A stretch of DNA of 64,000 nt from JAVZLH01 sp038883475 (GTDB lineage Archaea; Thermoproteota; Bathyarchaeia; Bathyarchaeales; Bathycorpusculaceae), in contig JAVZMA010000004.1 of the NCBI GenBank assembly GCA_038883475.1, positions 18,694 to 82,693 on the forward strand. Reading direction: 5' to 3'. This document shows, in pieces, positions 8,838 to 18,873 of this stretch. A program made the translations under genes and the position numbers. Each line of letters starts with the position of its first letter. The stretch's first letter is position 1. A model generated the notes under the pieces. That model saw nothing but the letters and a program-made list of their open reading frames with translations, was not told where the DNA came from and did no database searches.

Positions 8838-10280
8838 ATGTCAGACGTAGGTGTGACTGTAAAGAAGACTGAAGACTTCTCGGAATGGTACACGCAAGTA
8901 GTGCTAAAATCGGGGCTAGCTGATTATGCGCCGGTGAAGGGTTGCATGATTTTCCGCGAGTTGTCTTATGCTATCTGGGAAAAAATCCAAGAAATATTCA
9001 ACGAAAAAATAAAGGCGACAGGACACAAAAACGTGTACTTCCCAATGTTTATACCTGAAAGCTTTCTGAAGAAAGAGGCTGAACACTTTGCAGGGTTCAC
9101 GCCGGAAGTTGCATGGGTGACAACGGGCGGAGACACACCTTTAGAGGAAAAGTTGGCTCTGAGACCCACATCGGAGACGATAATGTACGCCACATTCGCC
9201 AAATGGATTAGAAGTTGGAGAGACTTGCCAATTAAAATCAACCAGTGGTGCAACATCATAAGATGGGACACCAAAGGAACGAGACTCTTCCTAAGAACAA
9301 GAGAATTTCTATGGCAAGAAGGACACACGGCACACGCAACAAAGGAAGAAGCAGACCGCGAAGTGATGGAAATCCTAAACGCTTACAAAGACCTCATGGA
9401 AAACTATTTGGCAATTCCAGTGCTTGCTGGAAAGAAGACGGAAAGCGAAAAATTTCCAGGAGCCCTCTACACAACCGCCCTTGAGGCAATAATGCCAGAC
9501 GGAAAAGCCCTACAGATGGGAACATCGCATAATTTGGGACAAAACTTCGCGAAGGTTTTTGACATCAAGTTCATAGGGGAAGATGAAAAGGAACATTACG
9601 TGTGGCAGACCTCTTGGGGCATATCCACGCGATTGATAGGTGCAATCGTCATGGTTCACGGCGACGACAAGGGACTAGTTTTGCCCCCGAAAATTGCGCC
9701 AATACATGTTGTAATAGTTCCCATACCCTACAAGAAAGCAGACTCAAACGCAATACTGGCTAAGGCAAAAGAACTTTTTGAAAAACTGCAGAAAACAGGG
9801 ATAGCTGCGGTTTTAGACGACAGAACCGAATATACGCCTGGATGGAAATTTAATGAGTGGGAACTTAAAGGCGTGCCGGTACGGGTTGAAATAGGTCCAA
9901 AGGACTTAAGGCAAAAGCAGGTGACTTTGGCTAGGCGGGATACATTCGAGAGAATTACCGTGAAAGAGGAGGAAGCAGTGAATGCAATAAAGAAACTTCT
10001 GGAAGAGATCCAGAACAACCTCTACAGTAAAGCCAAGAAGTCCCTAGAAGAAAAAATCACGACAGTAAAGACTTACGAGGAATTTAAGGAAAAACTGAAG
10101 AGTAAAGGCGGCTTTCTCAAAGCTTCTTGGTGTTCCAGCCCTGTTTGCGAAGAAAAGATTAAGGAGGAAACCGGTGCAACCATTAGGATAGTGCCTTTTG
10201 AAAAGGAAAGGCCGTTCGCAAAGTGTATTTACTGCGGTGGCGAAGCAAAAGAAGTCGTTTATTTTGCTAGAGCATACTAA
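8838..10280 (+). CDS. proS: Prolyl-tRNA synthetase, archaeal/eukaryotic type
   Basis: This 480-residue class II synthetase has the archaeal ProRS N-terminus (DFSEWYTQVVLKSGLADYAPVKG), motif 2 (NIIRWDTKGTRLFLRTREFLWQEGH), motif 3 (MVHGDDKGLVLPP) and the anticodon-binding domain starting near residue 290. The C-terminal extension ends with CIYCGGEAKEVVYFARAY, including a CxxC pair that with an earlier pair (CSSPVCEE) forms the C-terminal zinc-binding domain of this type. It charges tRNA-Pro. A Shine-Dalgarno-like AAGGTGAAGG lies just before the ATG. No editing INS domain is present, as expected for this class. Confidence 0.96.
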   Translation: MSDVGVTVKKTEDFSEWYTQVVLKSGLADYAPVKGCMIFRELSYAIWEKIQEIFNEKIKATGHKNVYFPMFIPESFLKKEAEHFAGFTPEVAWVTTGGDTPLEEKLALRPTSETIMYATFAKWIRSWRDLPIKINQWCNIIRWDTKGTRLFLRTREFLWQEGHTAHATKEEADREVMEILNAYKDLMENYLAIPVLAGKKTESEKFPGALYTTALEAIMPDGKALQMGTSHNLGQNFAKVFDIKFIGEDEKEHYVWQTSWGISTRLIGAIVMVHGDDKGLVLPPKIAPIHVVIVPIPYKKADSNAILAKAKELFEKLQKTGIAAVLDDRTEYTPGWKFNEWELKGVPVRVEIGPKDLRQKQVTLARRDTFERITVKEEEAVNAIKKLLEEIQNNLYSKAKKSLEEKITTVKTYEEFKEKLKSKGGFLKASWCSSPVCEEKIKEETGATIRIVPFEKERPFAKCIYCGGEAKEVVYFARAY

Positions 10281-10288
10281 CGCCTTAC

Positions 10289-12121
10289 TTACTCGTACAG
10301 TTTCACGCGTTTTTTAAGCTGCTTAGCAACATCCTCCAATCCAAGCTTTTTCAGCGTGGATTTTGTCGGTATGCCTCTCTCATCCCAACCTCTCTTCTTG
10401 TAATATTTCTGCAGCATAACATCATATTTTGTCCTATCAAGTTTTGCGCCTTTCAAAGGTCCTTTTGTCAACGGTTCTTTGAACCATCTTGCTGGCGGAA
10501 CATCCATTTCCTTGCTCCAGTTCTTGCCGTACTCACGTATCCAGAAGGCGCGAATCAAATTGAATGTTCTGTCCGCGATTAGGTTTAGGTTTTCCCAACT
10601 CATTTCCAACCCAGTTGCAGCGTGCAGAAACTTCGGGTACCATTCAAGTTCAAAGCCAACCTCAACCCATGGAAGCCTACACACTGTTAAAGACTCAAAT
10701 AACCCGCCTCTTAAACGTTGCAACTCGATTACTTTGTCAACTTTTTCCTCGCCGTAGCTTTCGCGCCCAAACTTAACTTCCCATGAGATAACCCAAGCAT
10801 CTTTATGATGCGCCCCAATCGAACTTGTCGCATAAGAAAGCGCCATGGCTGGCGTAGCATGACAGTCATAGGCAGATATTTCCAGCCCTTTCACATGCAT
10901 CGCCCAGGAACTTGAGTCCCCACCTATTTTCTCAGCTGCAAAGCGAACCCCTTCAGCCAACACATCACCCAAACCGCGCCTGAAGGTTATGTCCTCAATT
11001 AAAGCCTTAGTCTTCTTGAATGCGCCCCATGGAATTTTCTCCTTTATTAATCCCTTCTCAGAAGCCTCCATGGCGAATCCAATGACATTACCCAAAGATA
11101 TCGTATCTAACCCGAACTCGTCAGCAACCCTGTTAAGCGCTGCAACTTGCGAGAGTTTTCCTAGCCCAATATTTGAACCCAGCATCGTAACATTTTCATA
11201 GTCAAGCTCAGACCCTTTCCTGTCAGAACCTTTAACAACGTTGCCGCAGGTCATGTTGCAGTTGGGGCAACCCCTATTTCCAATTTTTATCTTTTCCATG
11301 GCAAATCCACCTATATCATCAGCCTTTTCGAAAACTCCTTCTTTGTAATTGTAGGTTGGCAGAGCGCTGTTTTCTTGGCTCCACTCCAGAGTTGACATTG
11401 TTCCCTGCCTCTTCCAAAACTCATAGTTCGGTTTAGTCAAAATATCCCTGTAAGCTTCTGCGCCCAACTCCTTCATTTCCTTCGGATACGCAACTTGAAT
11501 CTCGCCAGAGCCTACAAAAACTACAGCTTTCAAGTTCTTGGAACCCATGACCGCACCTATTCCAGGTCTTCCGCCTGCCCTGCCTTCTTGGCAGACGATG
11601 TTGGCGAATTTTACGAGGTTTTCTCCTCCTTGCCCTATGCAGAGGATGCCAGCGCTTGTTCCGTAAAGCTCCCTCAACCTTTTTTCTGTTTCGAAGGAGT
11701 TTAAGCCCCAAAGGTCTTTTGCGTCTAGAAAATCTGCGGTTTCATCTTGGACGAGCAAAACTGTTGGTCTGTTAGCTTTTCCCTCAACAATCACAACATC
11801 ATAGCCTGCCTTCCGCATCTGAACCGCAGCATTAGTGCCAATGTTTCCGTCGCCGTAACTGCCAGTTAAGGGGCTTTTAGCCGCAACAACAAGTTTCCCG
11901 CTGCTCGGCAAAATGAGGCCAGTTAATGGGCCAGCAGCGAAAACAAGTTTGTTTTCAGGCGATAACGGGTCAACGCCCGGCTTAAGTTCGTCCCAGAGGA
12001 TTTTGGCGGCGAAACCTCTTCCGCCTAAAAATTTTTTAGCCATCCCAACGTCGTATTCTTGCGCCACAGCCTTAAACTTTTCAACGTTCACGCGCAGTAG
12101 CTTTCCATTCCAGCCAAACAT
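10289..12121 (-). CDS. aor: Aldehyde:ferredoxin oxidoreductase family, second copy
   Basis: The 610-residue protein is a second AOR family member. The N-terminal pterin domain (GGRGFAAKILWDEL near residue 33) is followed by the classical cluster motif C-x2-C-x3-C at Cys285, Cys288 and Cys292, and a fourth cysteine in SLTVCRLP. The motif DEFGLDTIS near residue 335 is the usual pterin-contacting loop. Unlike the copy at 444, the cluster ligands are complete. No ferredoxin gene is adjacent; it lies alone between proS (convergent) and proC (same strand, 63 bases upstream). The substrate is unknown. Confidence 0.92.
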   Translation of the reverse strand: MFGWNGKLLRVNVEKFKAVAQEYDVGMAKKFLGGRGFAAKILWDELKPGVDPLSPENKLVFAAGPLTGLILPSSGKLVVAAKSPLTGSYGDGNIGTNAAVQMRKAGYDVVIVEGKANRPTVLLVQDETADFLDAKDLWGLNSFETEKRLRELYGTSAGILCIGQGGENLVKFANIVCQEGRAGGRPGIGAVMGSKNLKAVVFVGSGEIQVAYPKEMKELGAEAYRDILTKPNYEFWKRQGTMSTLEWSQENSALPTYNYKEGVFEKADDIGGFAMEKIKIGNRGCPNCNMTCGNVVKGSDRKGSELDYENVTMLGSNIGLGKLSQVAALNRVADEFGLDTISLGNVIGFAMEASEKGLIKEKIPWGAFKKTKALIEDITFRRGLGDVLAEGVRFAAEKIGGDSSSWAMHVKGLEISAYDCHATPAMALSYATSSIGAHHKDAWVISWEVKFGRESYGEEKVDKVIELQRLRGGLFESLTVCRLPWVEVGFELEWYPKFLHAATGLEMSWENLNLIADRTFNLIRAFWIREYGKNWSKEMDVPPARWFKEPLTKGPLKGAKLDRTKYDVMLQKYYKKRGWDERGIPTKSTLKKLGLEDVAKQLKKRVKLYE

Positions 12122-12184
12122 GATTTTACCTCTCGAAACTAACCTATATCATGCTGACAATTAATAAAAGTAATCTTTGCAGTT

Positions 12185-12991
12185 TCAGTTCATTCCAAAA
12201 TTTTCCCTAATCTTTTGACATTTTTTGGTTGCTTTTTCAACAGCCCTCATTAAGGCTGGCCTAATTTGGCTTCCTTCAAGCTCGTATATCGCCTCGATTG
12301 TTGTTCCTCCAGGCGTTGTCACCATGTCTTTTATTTTCGCTGCATGCTCGCGTGTTTTTAGGACGAGTTTGCCTGTGCCTAAAACCGTTTGGGCTGAACT
12401 GTACAGTGCCAGGTCTCTTGGCAAGCCGACCTTTAGACCGGCGTACATAAGTCCCTCTATTATTATTGACATGTATCCTGGTCCGCTTCCGCTTAGGGCG
12501 GTTATGGCGTCCATGTATTTCTCTTCAACTTCCTCGCATATTCCCATGACGTTAAAGATTTTTTTCACCTTCTCTTTGTCTTCTGGCTTCACATCTTCGT
12601 CGCAAGCGTACGCTGTGAAAGATTCTTGAACGAGAATAGCCACATTGGGCATGGTTCTAACGAAACGTGCTTCTGGAACTATTTTTTTGTAAAATTTCAA
12701 TGGAACGGTTGCAGCGGTGGAAATTACAAGCTTCCCTTTTATTTCTTCGCTTATCTCTTTTAGAACATTTGCCACATCCATGGGCTTAACACAGATAAAA
12801 ATGATGTCAGCTTCTCTTGCCGCCTTTTTATTGTCACTAGTTACGGAAGCCCCTAAACTTTCAAGTTCCTTAAGTTTCTCCGTTGTTCTTCTAGTGGCTG
12901 TGATTTTGCCCTTGTAACCGCTTTTCAGAAGACTCTTAACGATGGCGCCGCCGATAACACCAGCGCCTATAACGGCAATGTTGTCGTCCAT
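12185..12991 (-). CDS. proC: Pyrroline-5-carboxylate reductase
   Basis: The 268-residue protein has the ProC N-terminal Rossmann motif VIGAGVIGGAI and the C-terminal family signature running from ALSGSGPGYMS to DMVTTPGGTTIEAI. It reduces pyrroline-5-carboxylate to L-proline with NAD(P)H. The length is normal. It lies between a DAO-family flavoenzyme and an AOR on the same strand, with gaps of about 100 and 60 bases, so an operon is possible but not shown. ProRS is nearby, which may be chance. Confidence 0.95.
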   Translation of the reverse strand: MDDNIAVIGAGVIGGAIVKSLLKSGYKGKITATRRTTEKLKELESLGASVTSDNKKAAREADIIFICVKPMDVANVLKEISEEIKGKLVISTAATVPLKFYKKIVPEARFVRTMPNVAILVQESFTAYACDEDVKPEDKEKVKKIFNVMGICEEVEEKYMDAITALSGSGPGYMSIIIEGLMYAGLKVGLPRDLALYSSAQTVLGTGKLVLKTREHAAKIKDMVTTPGGTTIEAIYELEGSQIRPALMRAVEKATKKCQKIRENFGMN

Positions 12992-13097
12992 TTCACCACC
13001 ATTTTAGTCAACAATTTATTCAACCCTAACGTTTAAGTTTTTGCTAGTGAAAACTTAGACGCTAAAATGATTTTTAAACCAGTAGAATTGAAAAAGG

Positions 13098-14396
13098 TTA
13101 AATTAGGAGCTTCTCTGGTTGAACGCGTCTATTTTTTAAGCCCAAATCGCTTATTCTAAACTTTCTATTTCCAAAGAGAGACGCATCTTCTTCGCCAGCG
13201 TAAAGGGCAGCTGCAATTCTCCCTAACGCGTCTGCCTTCATGATTCCGCTTCCGCTTGCACCTCCAACAACTATTAAGTCTCTCTCTTCGAAAGCTATGG
13301 GTTGACCATCTAAAGTGTTAATTTCATATAAACCAGCAAAAGCTGAGGATGGATGGCAATCCCTAAACTGTGGAAAATATTTAACGAGAACTTGATATAT
13401 CCCAAACTGGTAGAAGTTCTTTTCAGGTTGCGGCTCATCCTCAAGCTTGAAAGCTCTTGGAAAATCGTCAGCGTAAGTAAGCCAGAAAACCCCTTCGCTA
13501 GGGAATGGTCTAATTATTACTCTAGGCTTTGGTAAAATCGTGAAGGGCAAACAGTTGTAAGGGTTGAAACCTTCAACAGAAAGCAACCGCTTCAAAGATG
13601 GCTTTTTAGCTTCAACAACAAAAATTTGCCTTTTCTTAGGCTTTATGTAACATTCTATTCCAACATCATCCAAAAGTTGCGGAATCCAAGCCCCAGCCGC
13701 CAAAATGGTTTTCTTCGCTTTAATCACTCCCCTATTTGTTTTCACTCCTGAAAAACGTGAATCCTGCCAAAAATATGGTTCTCCTGGAACACCCAAGGGC
13801 TCGCGGGGCTCGATAACGAGTTTTTCAGCCTTCACACCGCATTGTATTTCACCGCCGAGTCTCAAAAACTCAGATTCATAAAATTTGACGATGCAATCGG
13901 CGTCAATAATCCCTGCGTTTGGAACGAATATTCCTTTATGAACGTTTCCTAAACCCATTAATTTAGCTTCTTCATCTCCCGCTAAATCAGTTTGAACATC
14001 AAGTTTGCGAGCCAACTCTGCTTCCTCATATTCTTGATACTGGAAATCCTCCTTCCCCAAAGTTTTCAAGATAGGAAGCATTTCATCATAGCTTTCCTCG
14101 TCCAAAAGCCAAAGATATCCTATTTGCTGAAGCTTCAAGTCAACGCCTAAATTTTCCTGCAAATGCTTGTAAAAATCTATGGAGGACTTTGACAGCATAT
14201 AATTTGTGTAGGAAGAAAAGAAGCACCTGAAGGCGGATGCGCTTTTCGCTGTGCTCCCCTGCCCAACAGCATTATACTTATCAACAACCAAAATTTTCGC
14301 GTTCGGATGCTCATTTTTTATGTGGTAGGCTGTTGACAAACCAATAATTCCAGCTCCAACTACGACAGCGTCGTATTCCACCACAGATTCCTCCAA
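13098..14396 (-). CDS. FAD-dependent amine/amino-acid oxidoreductase (DAO family)
   Basis: The 432-residue protein has the N-terminal dinucleotide-binding motif VVVGAGIIGLSTAYH, then a GSTAKSASAFR segment where the flavin is contacted, and the C-terminal GGASGSGIMKADALG motif that closes the FAD site. This is the DAO fold shared by sarcosine oxidase, glycine oxidase and proline dehydrogenase beta subunits. The substrate cannot be assigned. It lies directly upstream of proC on the same strand, so a role in proline or imino-acid metabolism is possible. A TATA-like TATATAA lies about 36 bases before the start on the minus strand. No membrane segment is seen. Confidence 0.85.
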   Translation of the reverse strand: MEESVVEYDAVVVGAGIIGLSTAYHIKNEHPNAKILVVDKYNAVGQGSTAKSASAFRCFFSSYTNYMLSKSSIDFYKHLQENLGVDLKLQQIGYLWLLDEESYDEMLPILKTLGKEDFQYQEYEEAELARKLDVQTDLAGDEEAKLMGLGNVHKGIFVPNAGIIDADCIVKFYESEFLRLGGEIQCGVKAEKLVIEPREPLGVPGEPYFWQDSRFSGVKTNRGVIKAKKTILAAGAWIPQLLDDVGIECYIKPKKRQIFVVEAKKPSLKRLLSVEGFNPYNCLPFTILPKPRVIIRPFPSEGVFWLTYADDFPRAFKLEDEPQPEKNFYQFGIYQVLVKYFPQFRDCHPSSAFAGLYEINTLDGQPIAFEERDLIVVGGASGSGIMKADALGRIAAALYAGEEDASLFGNRKFRISDLGLKNRRVQPEKLLI

Positions 14397-14429
14397 GCCC
14401 TACGGAATACTAAATGGCACAGTAAACCA

Positions 14430-14441
14430 CATTATATAGGT
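14430..14441 (-). promoter_or_regulatory. Putative TATA box for the DAO-family gene
   Basis: On the minus strand the sequence CTATATAATG lies 34-45 bases upstream of the ATG at 14396. This matches an archaeal TATA box placed about 26 bases before a start of transcription near 14405. The call rests on sequence match and spacing only. Confidence 0.4.
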
Positions 14442-14544
14442 TTACTCTTAATAAGACAGCATGCAATGTCCTGCTGAAGAGAACGCTTATTTATTTAAAA
14501 GGATATGAGATACAGCAAAAACCTTTAAAGGAGAACACGCCCGT

Positions 14545-16203
14545 ATGGTGAACCGCCACATTAAGGGAATTTCAACTCTCGCATTAATAATATTATTGTT
14601 GTGCGCTGTCATTTTTGGAGCCCTCTTATCCTATTTGTGGGTTATGGCAAACTACTATCTAGAGCCCGAAAATGCTATAGATTTAGTCATTACAGAAATC
14701 AACTTTCCAGTTGACCATGCAGATTACTTCAATTTAACAGTCATGAACCCATCGCATTCAATATCAGCAGCGAACATAACTAGGATATTTTTTTCACTTG
14801 AAAATGACACAACAATGTATGATGTTCAAGAAACTTTTCCATCGCTTCCTATAACAATTGAAAGAGGGTCCGTCAAAACAATAGTTTGCTACAGAAACTG
14901 GGGAAATTTCGCTGGAGAGATCATTACGGTTCATGTTTTATCGGATAGCATGTCTGGCGCAAGCAATTCATTTAAAACAAAGTTTGTCAAGCTAGAGGCA
15001 GAAGCCTACTTCAATGCGACGGAAAGCTGCAGGTATTTTAATATAACAATTAGAAACCACGCTCTCTCAGCGATAAATCTTACAATCGAAAAAATTTACT
15101 TTAATTTTCTTTGGGAGATTCCCAAAGAAAATATTACAGCCGAATTGCCTATGTCCCTTGAAAATGGAACATCTGTCAATATTAGATGCTTCTATAATTG
15201 GGAAGGGCAGAAAAATCCTGCTGTGCGCGTTGAAACCCAAGAGGGTTACTTTGTTAACGCTCTGTCAAATGCTTCTGCAGCGGTTTTATTGACGATTTTG
15301 GATGTGGAATTTAGCGATTTGGATGCGACAAAGTTTAACTTAATCATCTCAAATTCGCCGGAGTCAACCACGCCTGTGAAGATGACTGATATTGAATTAT
15401 TTTATGGCTCCGTCACATATCACATGAATGGAACTTTAACTGAACCACAATTGCCTTATTGGATATATCCCAACTCAACAATTACTTTCAATTGCGTATG
15501 GGATTGGTCGGGTCATCGGAGTCAAAATGTCACAATAAAGGCATGTACAGAACAAGGTTTCGTTTCAAATTCAATAACTGTTGAGACACCCCCGTCCATT
15601 GTTTATAAAATAATTAACTACGACTTTAAATTAACCGAAACAAACAATTTTAACGTGACCATCAAGAACATGCCAATTTCTACACAGAACATCACAGTCA
15701 CGGAAATAAAGCTGCAAGAAATACAGTTGCTTTTTAACGAAACAATAAATGTTGGCGAAGAAAAACAATTTAATTGTGAGTGGAATTGGAGTGCCCTTAG
15801 AGGCCAAAACGTCAACCTCACTGTGGTTACCCGAGAAGGAGTGAACATCACAGAGAGTTTAATGCTTCCATCAGTTCAGCTTGAAATCGTTGATGTTGCC
15901 TTTGGAAATTCTGATGCTGGCACACCGTACATCAATATCACAGTTTCAAACACAGAGGTCTCCGTTCGAGCACTGAATATCACACAGATAACCATCAGGG
16001 TAAATAATGCAATATACAGAATAGATGGAACTTTAACGAACCCCACAATAAGCCCGCATGGATGTCGGTTAGCGGTCAACTCCACGATCACAATTGTGTG
16101 TCCATGGAACTGGACACTTTACCCTGGTCAAGACATAACAGTAACTGTGCAAACAGCAGAAGATTACAGTATATCACAAACATTTCAAATTCCTACGCCA
16201 TAA
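14545..16203 (+). CDS. Secreted or membrane-anchored beta-repeat surface protein
   Basis: This 552-residue protein has one N-terminal hydrophobic segment (residues 8-33) after a basic start, so it is exported and probably anchored. The rest consists of about five modules of roughly 95-100 residues. Each ends with a Cys-x-(Trp/Asn)-x-Trp motif (CYRNW near 115, CFYNW near 213, CVWDW, CEWNW and CPWNW) followed by a V-x-V-x-T-x-E-G strand, which suggests immunoglobulin-like beta domains. Asn-x-Ser/Thr sites are very frequent, consistent with archaeal N-glycosylation. A clear AAAGGAG precedes the ATG by 11 bases. It is followed by a broken partial copy. No enzymatic motif was seen. Confidence 0.75.
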   Translation: MVNRHIKGISTLALIILLLCAVIFGALLSYLWVMANYYLEPENAIDLVITEINFPVDHADYFNLTVMNPSHSISAANITRIFFSLENDTTMYDVQETFPSLPITIERGSVKTIVCYRNWGNFAGEIITVHVLSDSMSGASNSFKTKFVKLEAEAYFNATESCRYFNITIRNHALSAINLTIEKIYFNFLWEIPKENITAELPMSLENGTSVNIRCFYNWEGQKNPAVRVETQEGYFVNALSNASAAVLLTILDVEFSDLDATKFNLIISNSPESTTPVKMTDIELFYGSVTYHMNGTLTEPQLPYWIYPNSTITFNCVWDWSGHRSQNVTIKACTEQGFVSNSITVETPPSIVYKIINYDFKLTETNNFNVTIKNMPISTQNITVTEIKLQEIQLLFNETINVGEEKQFNCEWNWSALRGQNVNLTVVTREGVNITESLMLPSVQLEIVDVAFGNSDAGTPYINITVSNTEVSVRALNITQITIRVNNAIYRIDGTLTNPTISPHGCRLAVNSTITIVCPWNWTLYPGQDITVTVQTAEDYSISQTFQIPTP

Positions 16204-16258
16204 ATTTTACCTTTGGTGTGTAAGTATTACTTTCGCAATGTTAAGAAGAACTAATTGA

Positions 16259-16778
16259 GGTGGAAGTCGCTTAAAAGTCTGCGCAGTTAAATATATCATT
16301 CCTCCCGAAGGGGAAATAATTATTGATTGCACATTCCCGTGGCGGATGGATAAATAAAACAGTAAATGCTACTGTTGTAACTGAAGAAGGGCAGAGTCTT
16401 TCAAGGAATGTGGAGATATCCGCTGTGGAATTGAAATTGTTGGGAGACAATTTAGTCTTTGGCGACTTAAGAGACCAGTACCCCAACATTACGATTTCAA
16501 TCCCCTACATTAACATAACAATCTCAAACTCAATAAATTCAATTCAAAATGTGACAATCAGCAAAATAATTCTCGAAACTGGAAACAAAACTTATGAAAT
16601 TGATGGTGCACTGACCTATCCTGCAATAGCTCCAAGCGGATACGTTCTCAATGCTGGTGAAAACGTCACGATAATGTGCCTTTGGAACTGGGACTTGTAT
16701 TTAGGTTTGGAACCAATAAAAGTCACGGTTTACACCGCTGAAGGCTTCCAAGTGTCAAAGACTTTTTGGCATCCCTAA
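16259..16778 (+). pseudogene. Frameshifted remnant of the upstream beta-repeat surface protein
   Basis: The last 150 codons (from about 16323) read as two modules of the family encoded at 14545-16203, ending with CLWNWDLYLG and an AEGFQVSKTFWHP tail that parallels the end of the intact gene. Upstream, the module continues in a different frame (PPEGEIIIDCTFPW), so a frameshift lies near 16341. No start codon with a signal sequence exists; that frame closes at a TGA at 16256. The element is therefore a decayed 3' duplicate, or the displaced end of a once longer gene. A short expressed protein starting at the TTG at 16323 is possible but would be unexported. Confidence 0.6.
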
Positions 16779-16901
16779 ATTGAAGAGTCATACGTCAACG
16801 CTGCAAAACGTGATTTCATTAATTTTATTCATGAAATCCGCGTCTCTGCCACCCAAAAATATTTGAATAGAAAAATAACCTTTGCAGTTTGAGGGAAAAA
16901 T

Positions 16902-17897
16902 TTGGAGACTTTAGTATTAACTGATGAGGAAGTTAACGGGCTTCTTTCGATGCCCGAGGTCATGGAGGCTGTTGAAAAAGCCTTTAAAGAGAAGGGACTT
17001 AAACGAGTTCAAATGCCGGCGAAGATTTACCTTTTCTATAAAAAATATAACGGTGATTTAAGGGCGATGCCATCCTACCTTGAAGAACTGGATGTATCCG
17101 CAGTCAAAATAGTGAACGCCCACCCAGACAACCGAGCGAAACATGGTCTTCCAACAGTAATGGCTGTAATAGTTTTAGTGGATCCGAAAAACGGTTTTCC
17201 CTTGGCGGTGATGGGTGGAAAAACCATAACGGATATGAGAACAGGGGCTGCGGGAGGAATAGCTGCAAAATATTTGGCGAGGAAAGACTCGAAAGTTGTA
17301 GCTTTTGTTGGAGCCGGAGCTCAAGCGAGAACTCAGCTTATGGCTCTCTTAGAGGTTTACGGAAAACTGAAGGAGGTTAGGGTTTGGAGTCGAAGTGAAG
17401 AGACTAGGCAAGCTTTTATGGATGAAATGGAAGAGGCGTATGGGCGCTTGTTCAAATTTGTCCCGGCTGAAACCATAAAAGATGCTGTTGAAGAGGCAGA
17501 TATAGTTGTCACCACGACTCCTTCAAGAAAACCTCTAGTCATGAATAACATGGTCTCCCCCGGAACACACTTCAACTGCATTGGAGCCGATGCACCTGGA
17601 AAAGAGGAGTTGGACCCTGCCATTCTTAAAAGATCAAGAATAGTTGTGGATGATTGGGAACAAGCTGCACATAGTGGGGAAATAAATGTTCCATTAAGCC
17701 AAGGAATAATAACGGAGAAAAACGTGTATGCTGAATTAGGCGAGGTTGTCGCAGGTTTAAAACGCCCCAGAGAGAAAAAAGATGAGATAACAATTTTTGT
17801 TTCAACAGGCTTGGCTATTCAAGATGCCGTTACCGCGAAAATTGCCTATGACAAAGCAGTTAAAAAGGGAACGGGAAGATTCCTCAAAATCGTGTAA
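16902..17897 (+). CDS. Alanine dehydrogenase / ornithine cyclodeaminase family protein
   Basis: The 331-residue protein belongs to the ornithine cyclodeaminase/mu-crystallin fold. It has DMRTGAAGGIAAKYLA near residue 110, the NAD motif FVGAGAQARTQ near 130, and the later CIGADAPGKEELD segment. Archaeal members often act as NAD-dependent alanine dehydrogenases, and the KIVNAHPDN segment fits this group, but ornithine cyclodeaminase or ketimine reductase activity cannot be excluded. The start is TTG at 16902, preceded by GAGGGA at about 8 bases. It is convergent with ilvE, with one base between the two stops. Confidence 0.85.
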   Translation: METLVLTDEEVNGLLSMPEVMEAVEKAFKEKGLKRVQMPAKIYLFYKKYNGDLRAMPSYLEELDVSAVKIVNAHPDNRAKHGLPTVMAVIVLVDPKNGFPLAVMGGKTITDMRTGAAGGIAAKYLARKDSKVVAFVGAGAQARTQLMALLEVYGKLKEVRVWSRSEETRQAFMDEMEEAYGRLFKFVPAETIKDAVEEADIVVTTTPSRKPLVMNNMVSPGTHFNCIGADAPGKEELDPAILKRSRIVVDDWEQAAHSGEINVPLSQGIITEKNVYAELGEVVAGLKRPREKKDEITIFVSTGLAIQDAVTAKIAYDKAVKKGTGRFLKIV

Positions 17898-17898
17898 G

Positions 17899-18792
17899 CT
17901 ACTGGTAGATGGGCGTCCCCTCATTTGGGTCGCCGAGAAGCTTTAAAAACTCGCTAATCAAATGACGCGTGACAGGTCCGAGTTTGCCTTCACCTATCAC
18001 CCGCCTATTAACCTCCACTATGGGAGCGATTTCAGCAGCTGTGCCTGTGAAGAAGGCTTCTTCCGCTGTGAAGAGGTCTGTTGGAGTGATGTTGCGTTCA
18101 ATTACGGTGTATCCGAGTTTTTCAGCCAGTTTTATGACGACTTCTCTTGTTATTCCCACAAGGATTCCAGCTGATGAGGGTGGAGTTATGATTTTTCTGT
18201 TTTTGACTATGAAGAGGTTTTCGCCTACTCCTTCGCTTACGTAGCCGTTTTTGTCTAGGCATATGGCTTCGTCGAAGCCTGTAATGTTTGCTTCAATTTT
18301 TCCCAGTATACTGTTTAGGTAGTTTAGGGATTTAACTTCGTGGGATGTCGCGTCCACGGGGTCTCTTCTAACCCAGACAATCATAACTTTTAATCCTTTC
18401 TCTCTGGCTTCGCTAGAATACAGTTTTATGATGTCAGTTATGATTATCACAGTTGGTTTCAAACATTTTCTCGGGTCAAGCCCTAAGTCGCCGACGCCTC
18501 GCGTTACTATTAGGCGTATGTATGCGTCTTGTAAACGGTTTTTCCGCAAAGTTTCTAAAACAGCGTTTATCATTTCTTCTTTTGTTAGCGGAATGTCTAG
18601 CATGATCACTTTGGCTGAGTTGTAAAGTCTGTCTATATGTTCTTTCAGTTTGAACACTACGCCTTTGTAGGCGCGGATTCCCTCAAAAACGCCGTCTCCG
18701 TAAAGAAGCCCATGGTCATAGACTGAGATTTTCGCTTGGGATTTTGGATAGTATTTCCCGTCTATATAAACGAGAAGTTCTTTCTCCAACAA
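17899..18792 (-). CDS. ilvE: Branched-chain amino acid aminotransferase
   Basis: The 297-residue protein is a fold-type IV PLP aminotransferase. The PLP lysine is Lys154 in HEVKSLNYL, and the SVYDHGLLYGDGVFEGIR and SEGVGENLFIV motifs are those of IlvE. It transfers amino groups between 2-oxoglutarate/glutamate and Leu, Ile or Val; D-amino-acid transaminases of the same fold are less likely given length and motifs. The start is a TTG preceded by GGAGGATG. It is transcribed in the same direction as thrS, which lies upstream with an 81-base gap. Confidence 0.92.
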   Translation of the reverse strand: MLEKELLVYIDGKYYPKSQAKISVYDHGLLYGDGVFEGIRAYKGVVFKLKEHIDRLYNSAKVIMLDIPLTKEEMINAVLETLRKNRLQDAYIRLIVTRGVGDLGLDPRKCLKPTVIIITDIIKLYSSEAREKGLKVMIVWVRRDPVDATSHEVKSLNYLNSILGKIEANITGFDEAICLDKNGYVSEGVGENLFIVKNRKIITPPSSAGILVGITREVVIKLAEKLGYTVIERNITPTDLFTAEEAFFTGTAAEIAPIVEVNRRVIGEGKLGPVTRHLISEFLKLLGDPNEGTPIYQ

Positions 18793-18873
18793 GCATCCTC
18801 CGTTTAAGATGTTAGTTTATCCATTTAAGGTTTGATATATCTTTTGCAAAAACTTGGCGGGTTTCAGCCATTG

